A stretch of 41,212 nt of DNA, from positions 1-41,212 of IMG/VR virus record IMGVR_UViG_3300013130_001214; one strand, written 5' to 3'. Below, in pieces: positions 24,481 through 32,992 of the stretch (position 1 is its first letter; each line of letters opens with the position of its first letter). The position numbers and the translations under genes are program-made. The notes beneath the pieces are model-generated. The model was given only the letters and a program-made list of their open reading frames with translations. It was not told where the DNA came from and made no database searches. This stretch comes from a virus.

Positions 24481-25476
24481 ATGAATTTATTCATAGAATT
24501 GAGTATGATATGCAATTTAAATTGTAAGTATTGTATAAGAAATGAGCTTACAGCAGAACAAAAAACTAGTTTTATGCCAATAAATGATGTTATTAACTTA
24601 ATAAATAAATTTGATCATTTGGAATCTATAAATATAATTGGATCTGGTGAACCATTTTGTTATCCATATTGGAATGAATTTGTAGAATATATTAAATTAA
24701 AACAAATTCGATTAACGATGACAACCAATGGCGTTTTATTAAACGATAAAAATATAGAATCTTTACCTAATAATTCTGTATTATATTTTTCTATAGATAG
24801 TTTGGATGATGAGAAAAATAAGATAACTAGAGGAATTGGATCATCTATAATCATAAATAATATTAAAAAATTAATTGAAAAAAGACAAGATATAAAAGTT
24901 GTAATTCAACCAGTTATTATAAAGGGATTTAAAGACGAAATTAATAAATTTATTAACTTACTAGATGAAATTAAAGCAGGATTCAGTCCAATATTGCCTA
25001 CATGTTATAGCAAAGAAATGTATGATGAATTATATCCAATAGAAGAAATAGATGATATTGTAAGAATAATAAAAGATGAATGTAATATAAGACAAATATA
25101 TACTAATGCAATATATTCTAAACCAACACTAGATATTTGTGTAGATCCGTTTAATATTATTTTTGTAGCTGTTAATGGAGATGTTTATCCATGTTGTTAC
25201 ATTTATTCAGCTAGACCATATATAGGAAAAACCAATGAAACATTTACAGAATATTATAATGGAGTAGAAGTAAAAGTGCCTGCTTATCAATATAAAATAG
25301 GGAATATTTATAGAGATGAAATAAATAGCTTATTGCACAGTGAAAGAATGAATAGTATAAGATTCAATATTTTAGCTACGCAAAAATCAGATTTTATGAA
25401 TAGAGATAAATTAAATTTGAATCATCCACATAAATATTGTAGGATATGTAGTAATAGATGGGGATGTAGTGGTTAA
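24481..25476 (+). CDS. Second radical SAM/SPASM enzyme
   Basis: CNLNCKYCIRNEL (about residues 12-24) is the cluster motif and lies at the very N-terminus. The C-terminal half holds VYPCCYIYSARPYIG and YCRICSNRWGC, a SPASM-like set of Cys. At 331 residues it is shorter than the previous radical SAM enzyme and only distantly similar, so the pair is not a recent duplication. GGTGA lies 10 bases before the ATG. Substrate unknown; it is likely to act with the adjacent transferases. Confidence 0.85.
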   Translation: MNLFIELSMICNLNCKYCIRNELTAEQKTSFMPINDVINLINKFDHLESINIIGSGEPFCYPYWNEFVEYIKLKQIRLTMTTNGVLLNDKNIESLPNNSVLYFSIDSLDDEKNKITRGIGSSIIINNIKKLIEKRQDIKVVIQPVIIKGFKDEINKFINLLDEIKAGFSPILPTCYSKEMYDELYPIEEIDDIVRIIKDECNIRQIYTNAIYSKPTLDICVDPFNIIFVAVNGDVYPCCYIYSARPYIGKTNETFTEYYNGVEVKVPAYQYKIGNIYRDEINSLLHSERMNSIRFNILATQKSDFMNRDKLNLNHPHKYCRICSNRWGCSG

Positions 25477-25478
25477 AA

Positions 25479-27602
25479 ATGGATAAAAATATAATGTTGA
25501 TACATCCATCATTTTATGTTAATGGTGGAGCAGAAAGGCAGATAGCTGAACTTTGTAATTATTTAACAGATAATAATTACAAAGTAACTATATTTACTGT
25601 AGACTCTATACCAGAATTTAGAAGATCACTTAAGGAAACTAGAATATGTAATTGTACGGATTTTAATACTCTTAGAGAAAGGGCATTGGTTAGAAGTACA
25701 TATTATCAGATAATTAATCCGCATAATCATCCAGCAGAACTGATTCTTTATCCTAGAAAGCATAAGATTATATGGCAATGTTTTCCAAATAATACCATAG
25801 TTTATGCAAATGAAAAACTGGATAGAATACAAAATATATCTATGAACAATATGTTATTATGCGATCAGAAGGTACAAAAACTATATAGTAGAAAATATAG
25901 GGGCAAACTAAAGATAATAAAACCATCATATTTAATGCCAATTAAAATTACTCCAGAACACCCAATTAAAATATTTAAAGCTAAAAGAATTAACAATAAA
26001 TGGAATATTATAGATGATGGCAATTGGGTGGAAGTTAAAAGAATTCCAGAAAGAACATTAACCACTAAATATTGCGTTGCGGTTCCCAAGATAAAAGATG
26101 AATTTGATTATTTGTTAGATTTAACTAAATATAGTAAAAGATCAGTTGATTGTAAATTTAAAGGTGTTATTACAGAAGACATTGCAGAATTATTAGGGTG
26201 GTACTTTGCGGAAGGTAGCGTTAACGGGGGTCATGTAGACTTTGCATTGAATATTAATGAAATTAATTACGCAAACAGAATATTATCTATAGCTAATTCC
26301 ATAGGGATAAATGGAAGGATAAATAAGATTCCAAAGAACAATTCGTTGGTGGTAAGAATAAACTCTACTTCGCTTGCAAGATTCTTAATAGAAAAAATTG
26401 GTCATAATGCCAATGATAAAATAGTTCCAGGTTTTATGTTTGGTGAAAGGAAGTCAATTATACAATCCTTTATTGACGCTATACAGAAAGGAGATGGCGA
26501 TATTAATATTAAACCAAGAAAGACTAAATACAGTGCAATGAAAAGAATAGGAATTAACAGTGAACTTGGCAGTAAAGGAATACAAATATTATTAATGAAG
26601 ATTGGTATAGTCTCTGGTTTATCTAGAAGAAAACAAAAAGAGAGCATGATTGGGGACAGATTAATTAAATCAGATGGTTATGAATATACATTGTATTGGA
26701 GCATAGATGGAAACTTTAACAATTATTTAGAAGATAATAACAATTACTATTTGCCAATTTCCAGGATAACAGAAGAAGATTATAATGGAACAGTGTATAA
26801 TTTAGAAACTACAAACAATTTCTATTGTGTACCATTCATAGTTCATAATTGTAATGAGCCTCCAGAAACTGTACTTAGGGGAGGCAAATTAAATGCTAGA
26901 GAAATAGAAATTGTTAAGGATCAAGTAGATAAAGCATTTGTTATTTCTGATTTTGATAAGCGGAGATTTATAGATACATATGGATTTGAACCAATTGTTA
27001 ATTATCCTGGCATAAGATATTCAATGTTTGCAGATGTTCCAAATATATCCAGAGATGATAAGGAAATTAGAATACTACAATTTGGATATTTCTGTTGGAC
27101 AAAAAATCAAATAAAAACAGTTGAGATATTTAATGAAGTTCTTAAATCTATACCCAATGCTATATTATACTTAGTTGGATATAACAAAGATCCATATTTT
27201 AACAAAGTAAAAGAGAAAATAGCAGAACTTGGAATAGTTGATAAAGTGCGTATTAATGGATATAATACATCCGATAAAGAGATAGTTAATCTGTACAAGT
27301 CAGTTGATATATTCATTAATCCAGTATTAGATCAGGGAGGATATGCTACTAGCTTTGAAGCTGTATCTTCTGGGTTGCCAACTGTTGTTTCTGATAAGTT
27401 TGTAGCTTCTAATTTATGTAAAGATCATAACTTAGCTGAAGTTAGTAAAATAGAGGATTTTGTAAGTGTAATATTATCTATAATAAATAACTTAGATAAA
27501 AATAAAGAAAAAATATCTAATAATAAGTTATGGATTAAAGATAATTTAACATGGAATAACTTTGGTAAAAAGTATGAGTCTGTAATAAGTGAATTGGTAT
27601 AA
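25479..27602 (+). CDS. GT4-type glycosyltransferase interrupted by an intein
   Basis: Without the 357-residue intein the protein has 350 residues. The N-terminus HPSFYVNGGAERQIAELCNYL is the GT-B/GT4 glycine-loop with its GGAE motif; the C-terminal domain shows ILQFGYFCWTKNQIKTVEIF, LVGYNKDPYF and SFEAVSSGLPTVVSD (E-x7-E nucleotide-sugar site). The intein lies in the linker IIWQ-CNEPPE, a conserved stretch of the family. It is a second retaining transferase of the cassette, with a different N-terminus and intein from the first. Start ATG 25479 is two bases after the previous stop. Confidence 0.88.
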   Translation: MDKNIMLIHPSFYVNGGAERQIAELCNYLTDNNYKVTIFTVDSIPEFRRSLKETRICNCTDFNTLRERALVRSTYYQIINPHNHPAELILYPRKHKIIWQCFPNNTIVYANEKLDRIQNISMNNMLLCDQKVQKLYSRKYRGKLKIIKPSYLMPIKITPEHPIKIFKAKRINNKWNIIDDGNWVEVKRIPERTLTTKYCVAVPKIKDEFDYLLDLTKYSKRSVDCKFKGVITEDIAELLGWYFAEGSVNGGHVDFALNINEINYANRILSIANSIGINGRINKIPKNNSLVVRINSTSLARFLIEKIGHNANDKIVPGFMFGERKSIIQSFIDAIQKGDGDINIKPRKTKYSAMKRIGINSELGSKGIQILLMKIGIVSGLSRRKQKESMIGDRLIKSDGYEYTLYWSIDGNFNNYLEDNNNYYLPISRITEEDYNGTVYNLETTNNFYCVPFIVHNCNEPPETVLRGGKLNAREIEIVKDQVDKAFVISDFDKRRFIDTYGFEPIVNYPGIRYSMFADVPNISRDDKEIRILQFGYFCWTKNQIKTVEIFNEVLKSIPNAILYLVGYNKDPYFNKVKEKIAELGIVDKVRINGYNTSDKEIVNLYKSVDIFINPVLDQGGYATSFEAVSSGLPTVVSDKFVASNLCKDHNLAEVSKIEDFVSVILSIINNLDKNKEKISNNKLWIKDNLTWNNFGKKYESVISELV
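25779..26849 (+). mobile_element. Intein with LAGLIDADG endonuclease in the second GT4 transferase
   Basis: Cys1 (CFPNNTIVYANEKL) to VHN before extein Cys (CNEPPE). Block B is PIKITPEHPIKI; endonuclease motifs are LLGWYFAEGS and DAIQKGDGDI; block F reads TVYNLETTNNFYCV. Splice residues are classic (Cys1, His-Asn, Cys+1), like the intein of the DHH protein and unlike the Gly-Asn group. Confidence 0.92.
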
Positions 27603-27604
27603 AA

Positions 27605-28678
27605 ATGAAAATTAACATAATAACAACGACAATAAATAGCAATAAAATATTTGATTCGTTGATTAATAACATTCTAAAATATAATCATGAACAATACACT
27701 AAATTAATTGTAGTAGCAGATAATAAAACTCCTATATATGTACCCAATACATCTAAAGTAAATATAGAATGGTATAGTCCTAAAATGCAATTATATTGGC
27801 TTGAGGAACATAAGTTAAAATATATAAATGATATAATTCCAGAGAATGATCCTAGACGTAGGAACTTTGGTTATCTTGTATCTATTATTTATGATCCAGA
27901 CATCATAATAGTAATGGATGATGATAATATTCCATTTGATAACATAGATTTTGTTGGTAATCATATAAAATGTTTAAGTAAGCATATTGAAAATATAGTT
28001 GGCTCAACTAATAAAATAGTTAATCAATGTAATTTTCTTGATTGTAATTATCATGTCTATACTAGAGGATATCCAATATCAGAATATTTATTTGATGATT
28101 ATTTAATTAAATCAAATAATAATTATAAATCAATATTAAATGAGGGACTTTGGTATAATAAACCAGATGTTGATGCTACATTTAATATAGCATATGAAGA
28201 CTTAGTTAGTAGCGGTATGAAGGTTAATGGAAATTTTATATTGGATAAAGATAATTATATGCCAATAAATACTCAGAATGTATCATATACTAATGAAATA
28301 TCAAAGATATTTTGGAATATATGTCTACAAGAACGAGGCTTTAAAAGATATGATGATATATGGAATGGCATTATACTTAATAAAATAATAAATGTTATGA
28401 ATAAACATAGAATATCATTTGGTAATCCTATGGTTAATCATAATAGAAATTCACATAATTATAATGCAGATCTTAGAGATGAATTTCTTGGAATCATATA
28501 TAATTCAAAATTGTTTGAGACAATTAAGAATATTGATATAGATGGTTCTTCATATGAAGAAATGTATTTGTGTCTAGCTAAAAAACTTAGTGAATCTACA
28601 ATAAAAGAATTTGTAGATATAGGAAAAAGAATGAATAGATGGTTAGATATAGTATATTTATTAGATAAATATACGTAA
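27605..28678 (+). CDS. GT75-like protein (reversibly glycosylated polypeptide / UDP-arabinopyranose mutase type)
   Basis: Landmarks of the plant RGP/UAM family appear in order: VMDDDNIPFDN (the D-D-D metal motif), YTRGYPISEY (family RGYPFS, with the Arg that is glycosylated in plants), GLWYNKPDVDAT (family GLWLNIPDYDAPT), and RYDDIWNGIILNKI (family RYDDMWAGW). The 357-residue length is usual. Plant members interconvert UDP-arabinopyranose and UDP-arabinofuranose. A mutase would give the virus a furanose sugar donor; the alternative is a bona fide transferase. Such a gene in an archaeal virus is uncommon as far as I know. It lies two bases after the previous stop. Confidence 0.75.
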   Translation: MKINIITTTINSNKIFDSLINNILKYNHEQYTKLIVVADNKTPIYVPNTSKVNIEWYSPKMQLYWLEEHKLKYINDIIPENDPRRRNFGYLVSIIYDPDIIIVMDDDNIPFDNIDFVGNHIKCLSKHIENIVGSTNKIVNQCNFLDCNYHVYTRGYPISEYLFDDYLIKSNNNYKSILNEGLWYNKPDVDATFNIAYEDLVSSGMKVNGNFILDKDNYMPINTQNVSYTNEISKIFWNICLQERGFKRYDDIWNGIILNKIINVMNKHRISFGNPMVNHNRNSHNYNADLRDEFLGIIYNSKLFETIKNIDIDGSSYEEMYLCLAKKLSESTIKEFVDIGKRMNRWLDIVYLLDKYT

Positions 28679-28699
28679 TTATTATTGGCGCAATTGATA

Positions 28700-29977
28700 A
28701 TGACAAAGATTTTATTAGTTTATCCTGGAAAGGGAGTATATTTTGAACAACCTCCAATTGGATTATTGCAATTGGCTGGATATACTATACAAAATGGTTA
28801 TGATGTAACTGTGAGATTTAGACCATTAAATGAAGAATATGAAACTATAATAGATAATTATGATATTATAGGAATATCTGGCACTACACAAGTAATAGAG
28901 GATGGATATTGGTGTGCTGATCTAGCAAGATCTAGAGGAAAATTTGTAGTTATGGGTGGACCACATGTAAGTGCTCTTCCAGAAGAAGCAATAAAACATT
29001 GTGATGCTGTTGTAATTGGAGAAGGAGAGAAGACATTTATAGATATAATAAAGGAACGGAAGAAAGGAATATTTAATGGAGACATCTTAGATAATTTAGA
29101 TGAATTGCCATATATACCATGGGAATTAATAAATCATGAATATTTTTTTGATGTTAATAAGAGAAATCCAATATCTATGTCTACTTTCATTCCATCCAAT
29201 GAGAAAGTAAGTTATATCATTTCATCTAGAGGATGTCCATTTAGATGTAAATTTTGTTATAATTCAAAAAGAACATCTCAAATAAGATATCAGAGCGTAG
29301 ATAGAGTAATAAATGAAATATTATATACAATTGATAAATACAAAATTAATAATTTTGTATTTTTAGAAGATAATTTTATTTCCAATAAAAATAGAGCTAT
29401 AGAATTTTGTAATAAAATAATTGCTAATGGCATAGATATAATTTTTGGAATAAATGCAAGAGTAGATAATATTGATGAATCTATAATAAGAATACTAAAT
29501 AGTGCTGGATGTTTACAAATAGCATTTGGATTAGAATCAGTTGAACAGTCAATATTAGATTATTATAATAAAAATATAAATGTTGATCAGATGATTAAAG
29601 CTATAAGTTTATGTAATAAAAATGGAATAATATCACAAGGAAGTTTTATAATAGGACATAAAGATTCTATTTATACATTAAAGAAAATGCAATATTTTAT
29701 ATGCGATAATCCTCTTGATGGAGGAATAGGAATTTGTTATCTCACTCCATTTCCAGGAAGTATGATATATGATGAATTAAAGGAATCTCAGAATTTTAAT
29801 TGGAATAATTTAAAATATGATAATATAACAATACCATTTGAAAGTAGAAAAAATCAAATAGTGGAAATAGCAGAATTTACTAGACATTTAGCTATGTATT
29901 TAGTTATAGGCAGAGAATATTCTAGAATAATGAAATTTAATAGACTTAAAAAATTAAAGGAAATATATAAAAAATGA
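28700..29977 (+). CDS. B12-binding-domain radical SAM enzyme (first of two)
   Basis: I prefer ATG 28700 (MTKILLVYPGKG) to TTG 28685 because it begins directly at the first strand of the cobalamin-binding domain. That domain continues with DIIGISGTTQVIEDG and VVMGGPHVSALPEEAI, VVIGEGE. The radical SAM motif is RGCPFRCKFCYNSKR near residue 180, followed by VFLEDNFIS and FGINARVDN. These enzymes use methyl- or adenosylcobalamin and SAM for methylations or ring rearrangements (BchE, HpnJ and related groups). The substrate is unknown; with glycosyltransferases around, a methylated or branched sugar or a lipid carrier is plausible. Confidence 0.88.
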   Translation: MTKILLVYPGKGVYFEQPPIGLLQLAGYTIQNGYDVTVRFRPLNEEYETIIDNYDIIGISGTTQVIEDGYWCADLARSRGKFVVMGGPHVSALPEEAIKHCDAVVIGEGEKTFIDIIKERKKGIFNGDILDNLDELPYIPWELINHEYFFDVNKRNPISMSTFIPSNEKVSYIISSRGCPFRCKFCYNSKRTSQIRYQSVDRVINEILYTIDKYKINNFVFLEDNFISNKNRAIEFCNKIIANGIDIIFGINARVDNIDESIIRILNSAGCLQIAFGLESVEQSILDYYNKNINVDQMIKAISLCNKNGIISQGSFIIGHKDSIYTLKKMQYFICDNPLDGGIGICYLTPFPGSMIYDELKESQNFNWNNLKYDNITIPFESRKNQIVEIAEFTRHLAMYLVIGREYSRIMKFNRLKKLKEIYKK

Positions 29978-31242
29978 AAATATTGCTAGTTAATCCTTCA
30001 GCTAAAGCTGCATCTGATTCTCCTCCAGTTGGAATAGCCATATTGGCTTCAATATTAGAATTAGAAGGATATGATGTAAAAATAATTGATAGAGCTGCTG
30101 GTCATGACTTTATAAAAGAATTTAATAGTTTTTATCCAGATGTTGTTGGTGTTACTGGTACTACACAAGCAGCGCCAGAAACATATGCTTGTGCTGATTA
30201 TTCAAAGAAGAAAGGGTGTTTTACTATAATTGGAGGGATACATGCTTCTATAATGCCAGAAGAAGCAATGAAATATGCTGATTGTGTAGTTATAGGAGAA
30301 GGAGAAATAGTATTATCGTCAATAATAAAAAATAAAACTAGAGGAATAGTAAGTGGTAAGCCAGTTATAGATCTTAATTCATTACCATTGCCAGCTTATC
30401 ATTTATTAGATATGGCTTACTATACATCTTTATTGCAAAGAAGCTTTATGAATTTTGCATCTATAGCACCATCATGGTTTAAATTAGGAACCATATTATC
30501 ATCAAGGGGATGTACTCATAACTGCTTCTTTTGTTATAATTCATTTAGAACTTTGCCAATAAGATTTAGATCAGCTGAAAAAGTAATAGAGGAAATGAAG
30601 TTTCTAATAGATACTTATGAAGTTGGAGCTATATTTTTTGTTGAGGATAATTTCTTCTTTCATAAGAAGAGAACTATGAAAATATGTGAATTAATTAAAC
30701 AAGAAAAGATAGATGTGATATGGGGAGGAAATTCTAGGGTAGACTGTATAGATAAGGAAGTATTAGAATATTCAAAGAAGAATGGATGTAAACAAGTAAC
30801 ATTTGGATGGGAATCTGGAAGTCAGAGGATATTAGATTTACTTGAAAAGAAAGTAACTGTGGCACAAAATGATGAATCCATAAAGCTATGCAATGAAGTT
30901 GGACTGAATGCATCTGGAACTGTTATGATAGGTAATCCAACAGAAACAATTGATGAAATAAATATGACTGAATCATTTTTGAAGAGAAATAAAATAACTG
31001 GTGGAATAGGTATATGTACAACAACTCCATATCCAGGTAGTAAGATGTGGCAATGGTGTATTGATAATAATAGAATTCCATCTAATTGGAATATTAATAG
31101 ATATTCTGAATTAGATTTTCATCATTTGCCAATAAAACTTACAGATATTCCAGATAATATATTATTAGCTAAGATTAATGAATTAGTAAATTATGCAATA
31201 AATACATTTAGATTGATGGAGAATGAGAGATGGTCAAGATAA
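29974..31242 (+). CDS. B12-binding-domain radical SAM enzyme (second of two)
   Basis: The 422-residue product is a diverged tandem copy of the preceding enzyme: GVTGTTQAAPETYACAD, IIGGIHASIMPEEAM and VVIGEGE match its B12 domain, and RGCTHNCFFCYNSFR, FFVEDNFFF and WGGNSRVDC match its radical SAM core. The later MIGNPTETIDEIN and TTPYPGSKMW are typical of the BchE-like group. Two enzymes of the same type side by side suggest successive steps on one substrate. Start ATG 29974 overlaps the previous stop (ATGA). Confidence 0.88.
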   Translation: MKILLVNPSAKAASDSPPVGIAILASILELEGYDVKIIDRAAGHDFIKEFNSFYPDVVGVTGTTQAAPETYACADYSKKKGCFTIIGGIHASIMPEEAMKYADCVVIGEGEIVLSSIIKNKTRGIVSGKPVIDLNSLPLPAYHLLDMAYYTSLLQRSFMNFASIAPSWFKLGTILSSRGCTHNCFFCYNSFRTLPIRFRSAEKVIEEMKFLIDTYEVGAIFFVEDNFFFHKKRTMKICELIKQEKIDVIWGGNSRVDCIDKEVLEYSKKNGCKQVTFGWESGSQRILDLLEKKVTVAQNDESIKLCNEVGLNASGTVMIGNPTETIDEINMTESFLKRNKITGGIGICTTTPYPGSKMWQWCIDNNRIPSNWNINRYSELDFHHLPIKLTDIPDNILLAKINELVNYAINTFRLMENERWSR

Positions 31243-32138
31243 ATAATATGAATATATTGGTAACTGGATCTAATGGATTCATTGGAAGACATTTATGTAA
31301 TAAATTACAAAGTTATAATGCTAATGAGGTTTATAAAATAGATAATTTCTCTACTTCTATACAAAATAAATTATCTATTGAAATGGACATAACTAATAGT
31401 TTATGTGCGGAGAAAATACTTAGAGATATTGGAAAAGTAGATATTGTATATCATTTAGGTAGTCCATGTAGCAATATACAATTTACTGAAGATAAAAATA
31501 TGATTAATAGGACATTAGCTGGGTTTAGCAATATAATAGATTATTGTAAAAGATCTGATGCCAAACTTATATTTCCTTCATCTGGCAATGTGTATGGTAA
31601 TTCTAGATCTACTTCTGAAAATAAATCAATTCCAATTCCAACTAATGACTATTCTAAAACTAAGATCAAAGCTGAAAATATGGTAAAAGAATCTGGATTA
31701 AATTATATGTGTTTAAGAATATTCTTGGGATATGGTCCTGGAGAGGAACTAAAGGGAAGATTGTCTTCTGTTGTATATCAATTCCTTAATGATATTCGTA
31801 ATAATAATAGTCCAATAATATGGGGAAATGGTATGCAAACTAGAGATTATGTGTATATTGATGATATAGTACAGTGTTTAATTAATGCTATAGATTGTAA
31901 TAATATGACTATAAATATTGGAACTGGAATAAGTTTTAATTTCATAGATCTGATAAAGATGATTAATAAGATATTGAACAAAGATATTATTCCAAAGTTT
32001 ATTGAAGCTCCAAATAATTATGTTATAAATGCTAAGGCAAATAATGTTCTTTCTAGGAAACATTTAAGAATAAAATATACTCCTATAGAATATGGGATTA
32101 AAACATTTAATAGGTACTTAAATGATAAGAAATTGTAG
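31230..32138 (+). CDS. NAD-dependent sugar epimerase/dehydratase (extended SDR)
   Basis: The Rossmann start NILVTGSNGFIGRHLCNKL carries G-x2-G-x2-G, followed by a D-loop-like IDNFSTS, the SSGNVYGN strand with the active-site Ser, and Y-x3-K in NDYSKTKIKAENM. NIGTGISFNFIDLIKMI and the 302-residue length fit the UDP-glucose 4-epimerase/dTDP-glucose dehydratase group. It would interconvert nucleotide sugars for the transferases upstream. ATG 31230 is preceded by GGAG; an in-frame ATG at 31248 is the alternative start and begins right at the Rossmann strand. Confidence 0.88.
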   Translation: MVKINNMNILVTGSNGFIGRHLCNKLQSYNANEVYKIDNFSTSIQNKLSIEMDITNSLCAEKILRDIGKVDIVYHLGSPCSNIQFTEDKNMINRTLAGFSNIIDYCKRSDAKLIFPSSGNVYGNSRSTSENKSIPIPTNDYSKTKIKAENMVKESGLNYMCLRIFLGYGPGEELKGRLSSVVYQFLNDIRNNNSPIIWGNGMQTRDYVYIDDIVQCLINAIDCNNMTINIGTGISFNFIDLIKMINKILNKDIIPKFIEAPNNYVINAKANNVLSRKHLRIKYTPIEYGIKTFNRYLNDKKL

Positions 32139-32247
32139 CAACTGTAAAAAATCTTATTTATTTAAAGATATGCAGGTTAGATATTGTGAATTAAATTGGA
32201 ATATGATATTAGATTCATTTTGTTGTGATAAATATGTTGAATTATAA
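32122..32247 (+). CDS. Cys-rich micro-protein, 41 aa
   Basis: ATG 32122, inside the last codons of the epimerase gene, opens a 41-residue frame ending at TAA 32245-32247. It contains C-x2-C (NCSNCKK), then RYCELNW and SFCCDKY, five Cys in all, compatible with a small zinc or iron-sulfur protein. It accounts for most of the space between two solid genes. Unknown function, and weaker support than for the 18535 ribbon because no clear Shine-Dalgarno is present. Confidence 0.4.
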   Translation: MIRNCSNCKKSYLFKDMQVRYCELNWNMILDSFCCDKYVEL

Positions 32248-32279
32248 TGAATATATTAAATTTCTAAAGTTGGAATACA

Positions 32280-32948
32280 ATGAATAAAAATGAAATATGT
32301 CATGAGGCCATAGTATTATGTGGTGGAGAATCATGGAGACTAAAACCAGATATAGATGTACCAAAGCCAATGCTTAAATTAAATAAATCCACATTGCTTG
32401 AATATCAACTTAAGTGGCTTATACAACATAAGTTTGAACATATTATAATAGCATCTAACACAGAATATCCAATTCATTCAACATTAGACAAATATGTTAC
32501 TTGGAGCATAGAGAAATATAAGAAAGGCACTGGAGGAGCAGTAATGTTAGCTCTAGAGAATCTTAAAGGCAAATCACTCTACTTAATGAATGTTGATGAT
32601 ATCTGCTTCTATAACCCTATAGATCTATGTATGCCATTTAATGTTCAGGCTAGATTGCTTGTTAGTAAACCAAGGGTTGGATTTGGAAGAGTAGAACTTA
32701 GACAGGACCTAGTATTAGGATTCAAGGAGAAGCCACTGCTTGACTTCTATGTTAGCGCAGGACACTACTTCATGAAGAAGCACATAGTAGAGAAGTACTT
32801 CCCAGATAATGGAAACTTGGAGGATACAGTGTTGCCAAGATTAGCTAGAGAAAGAATACTTGAGAACTATAGGCTAAGAGGCAAATGGATAACCGTGAAC
32901 ACTATGAAGGATTACATGGAAGCCTGTGAAGTAGTAGGTAGCCTTTAA
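32280..32948 (+). CDS. Sugar-1-phosphate nucleotidyltransferase
   Basis: The start AIVLCGGESWRLKPDIDVPK matches the NTP-transferase glycine loop (G-G-x(n)-R-L) followed by PKPMLKL. Further family marks are KGTGGAVMLALE, YLMNVDDICF for the metal-binding strand, FKEKP and SAGHYFM. The 222-residue size suits a minimal nucleotidylyltransferase of the HddC/RmlA superfamily without extra domains. It would charge a sugar-1-phosphate with a nucleotide, the entry step of the cassette. It reads in composition more like the replication genes than the A/T-rich genes just before it. Confidence 0.85.
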   Translation: MNKNEICHEAIVLCGGESWRLKPDIDVPKPMLKLNKSTLLEYQLKWLIQHKFEHIIIASNTEYPIHSTLDKYVTWSIEKYKKGTGGAVMLALENLKGKSLYLMNVDDICFYNPIDLCMPFNVQARLLVSKPRVGFGRVELRQDLVLGFKEKPLLDFYVSAGHYFMKKHIVEKYFPDNGNLEDTVLPRLARERILENYRLRGKWITVNTMKDYMEACEVVGSL

Positions 32949-32979
32949 TAGAACTTTAGCTATAGATTGATTTCCTTTT

Positions 32980-32984
32980 GGAGG
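32980..32984 (+). promoter_or_regulatory. Shine-Dalgarno GGAGG for NrdD
   Basis: GGAGG lies eight bases before ATG 32993 and overlaps the alternative TTG at 32978, so the ATG is the likely start. Confidence 0.6.
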
Positions 32985-32992
32985 ATAAAGGA

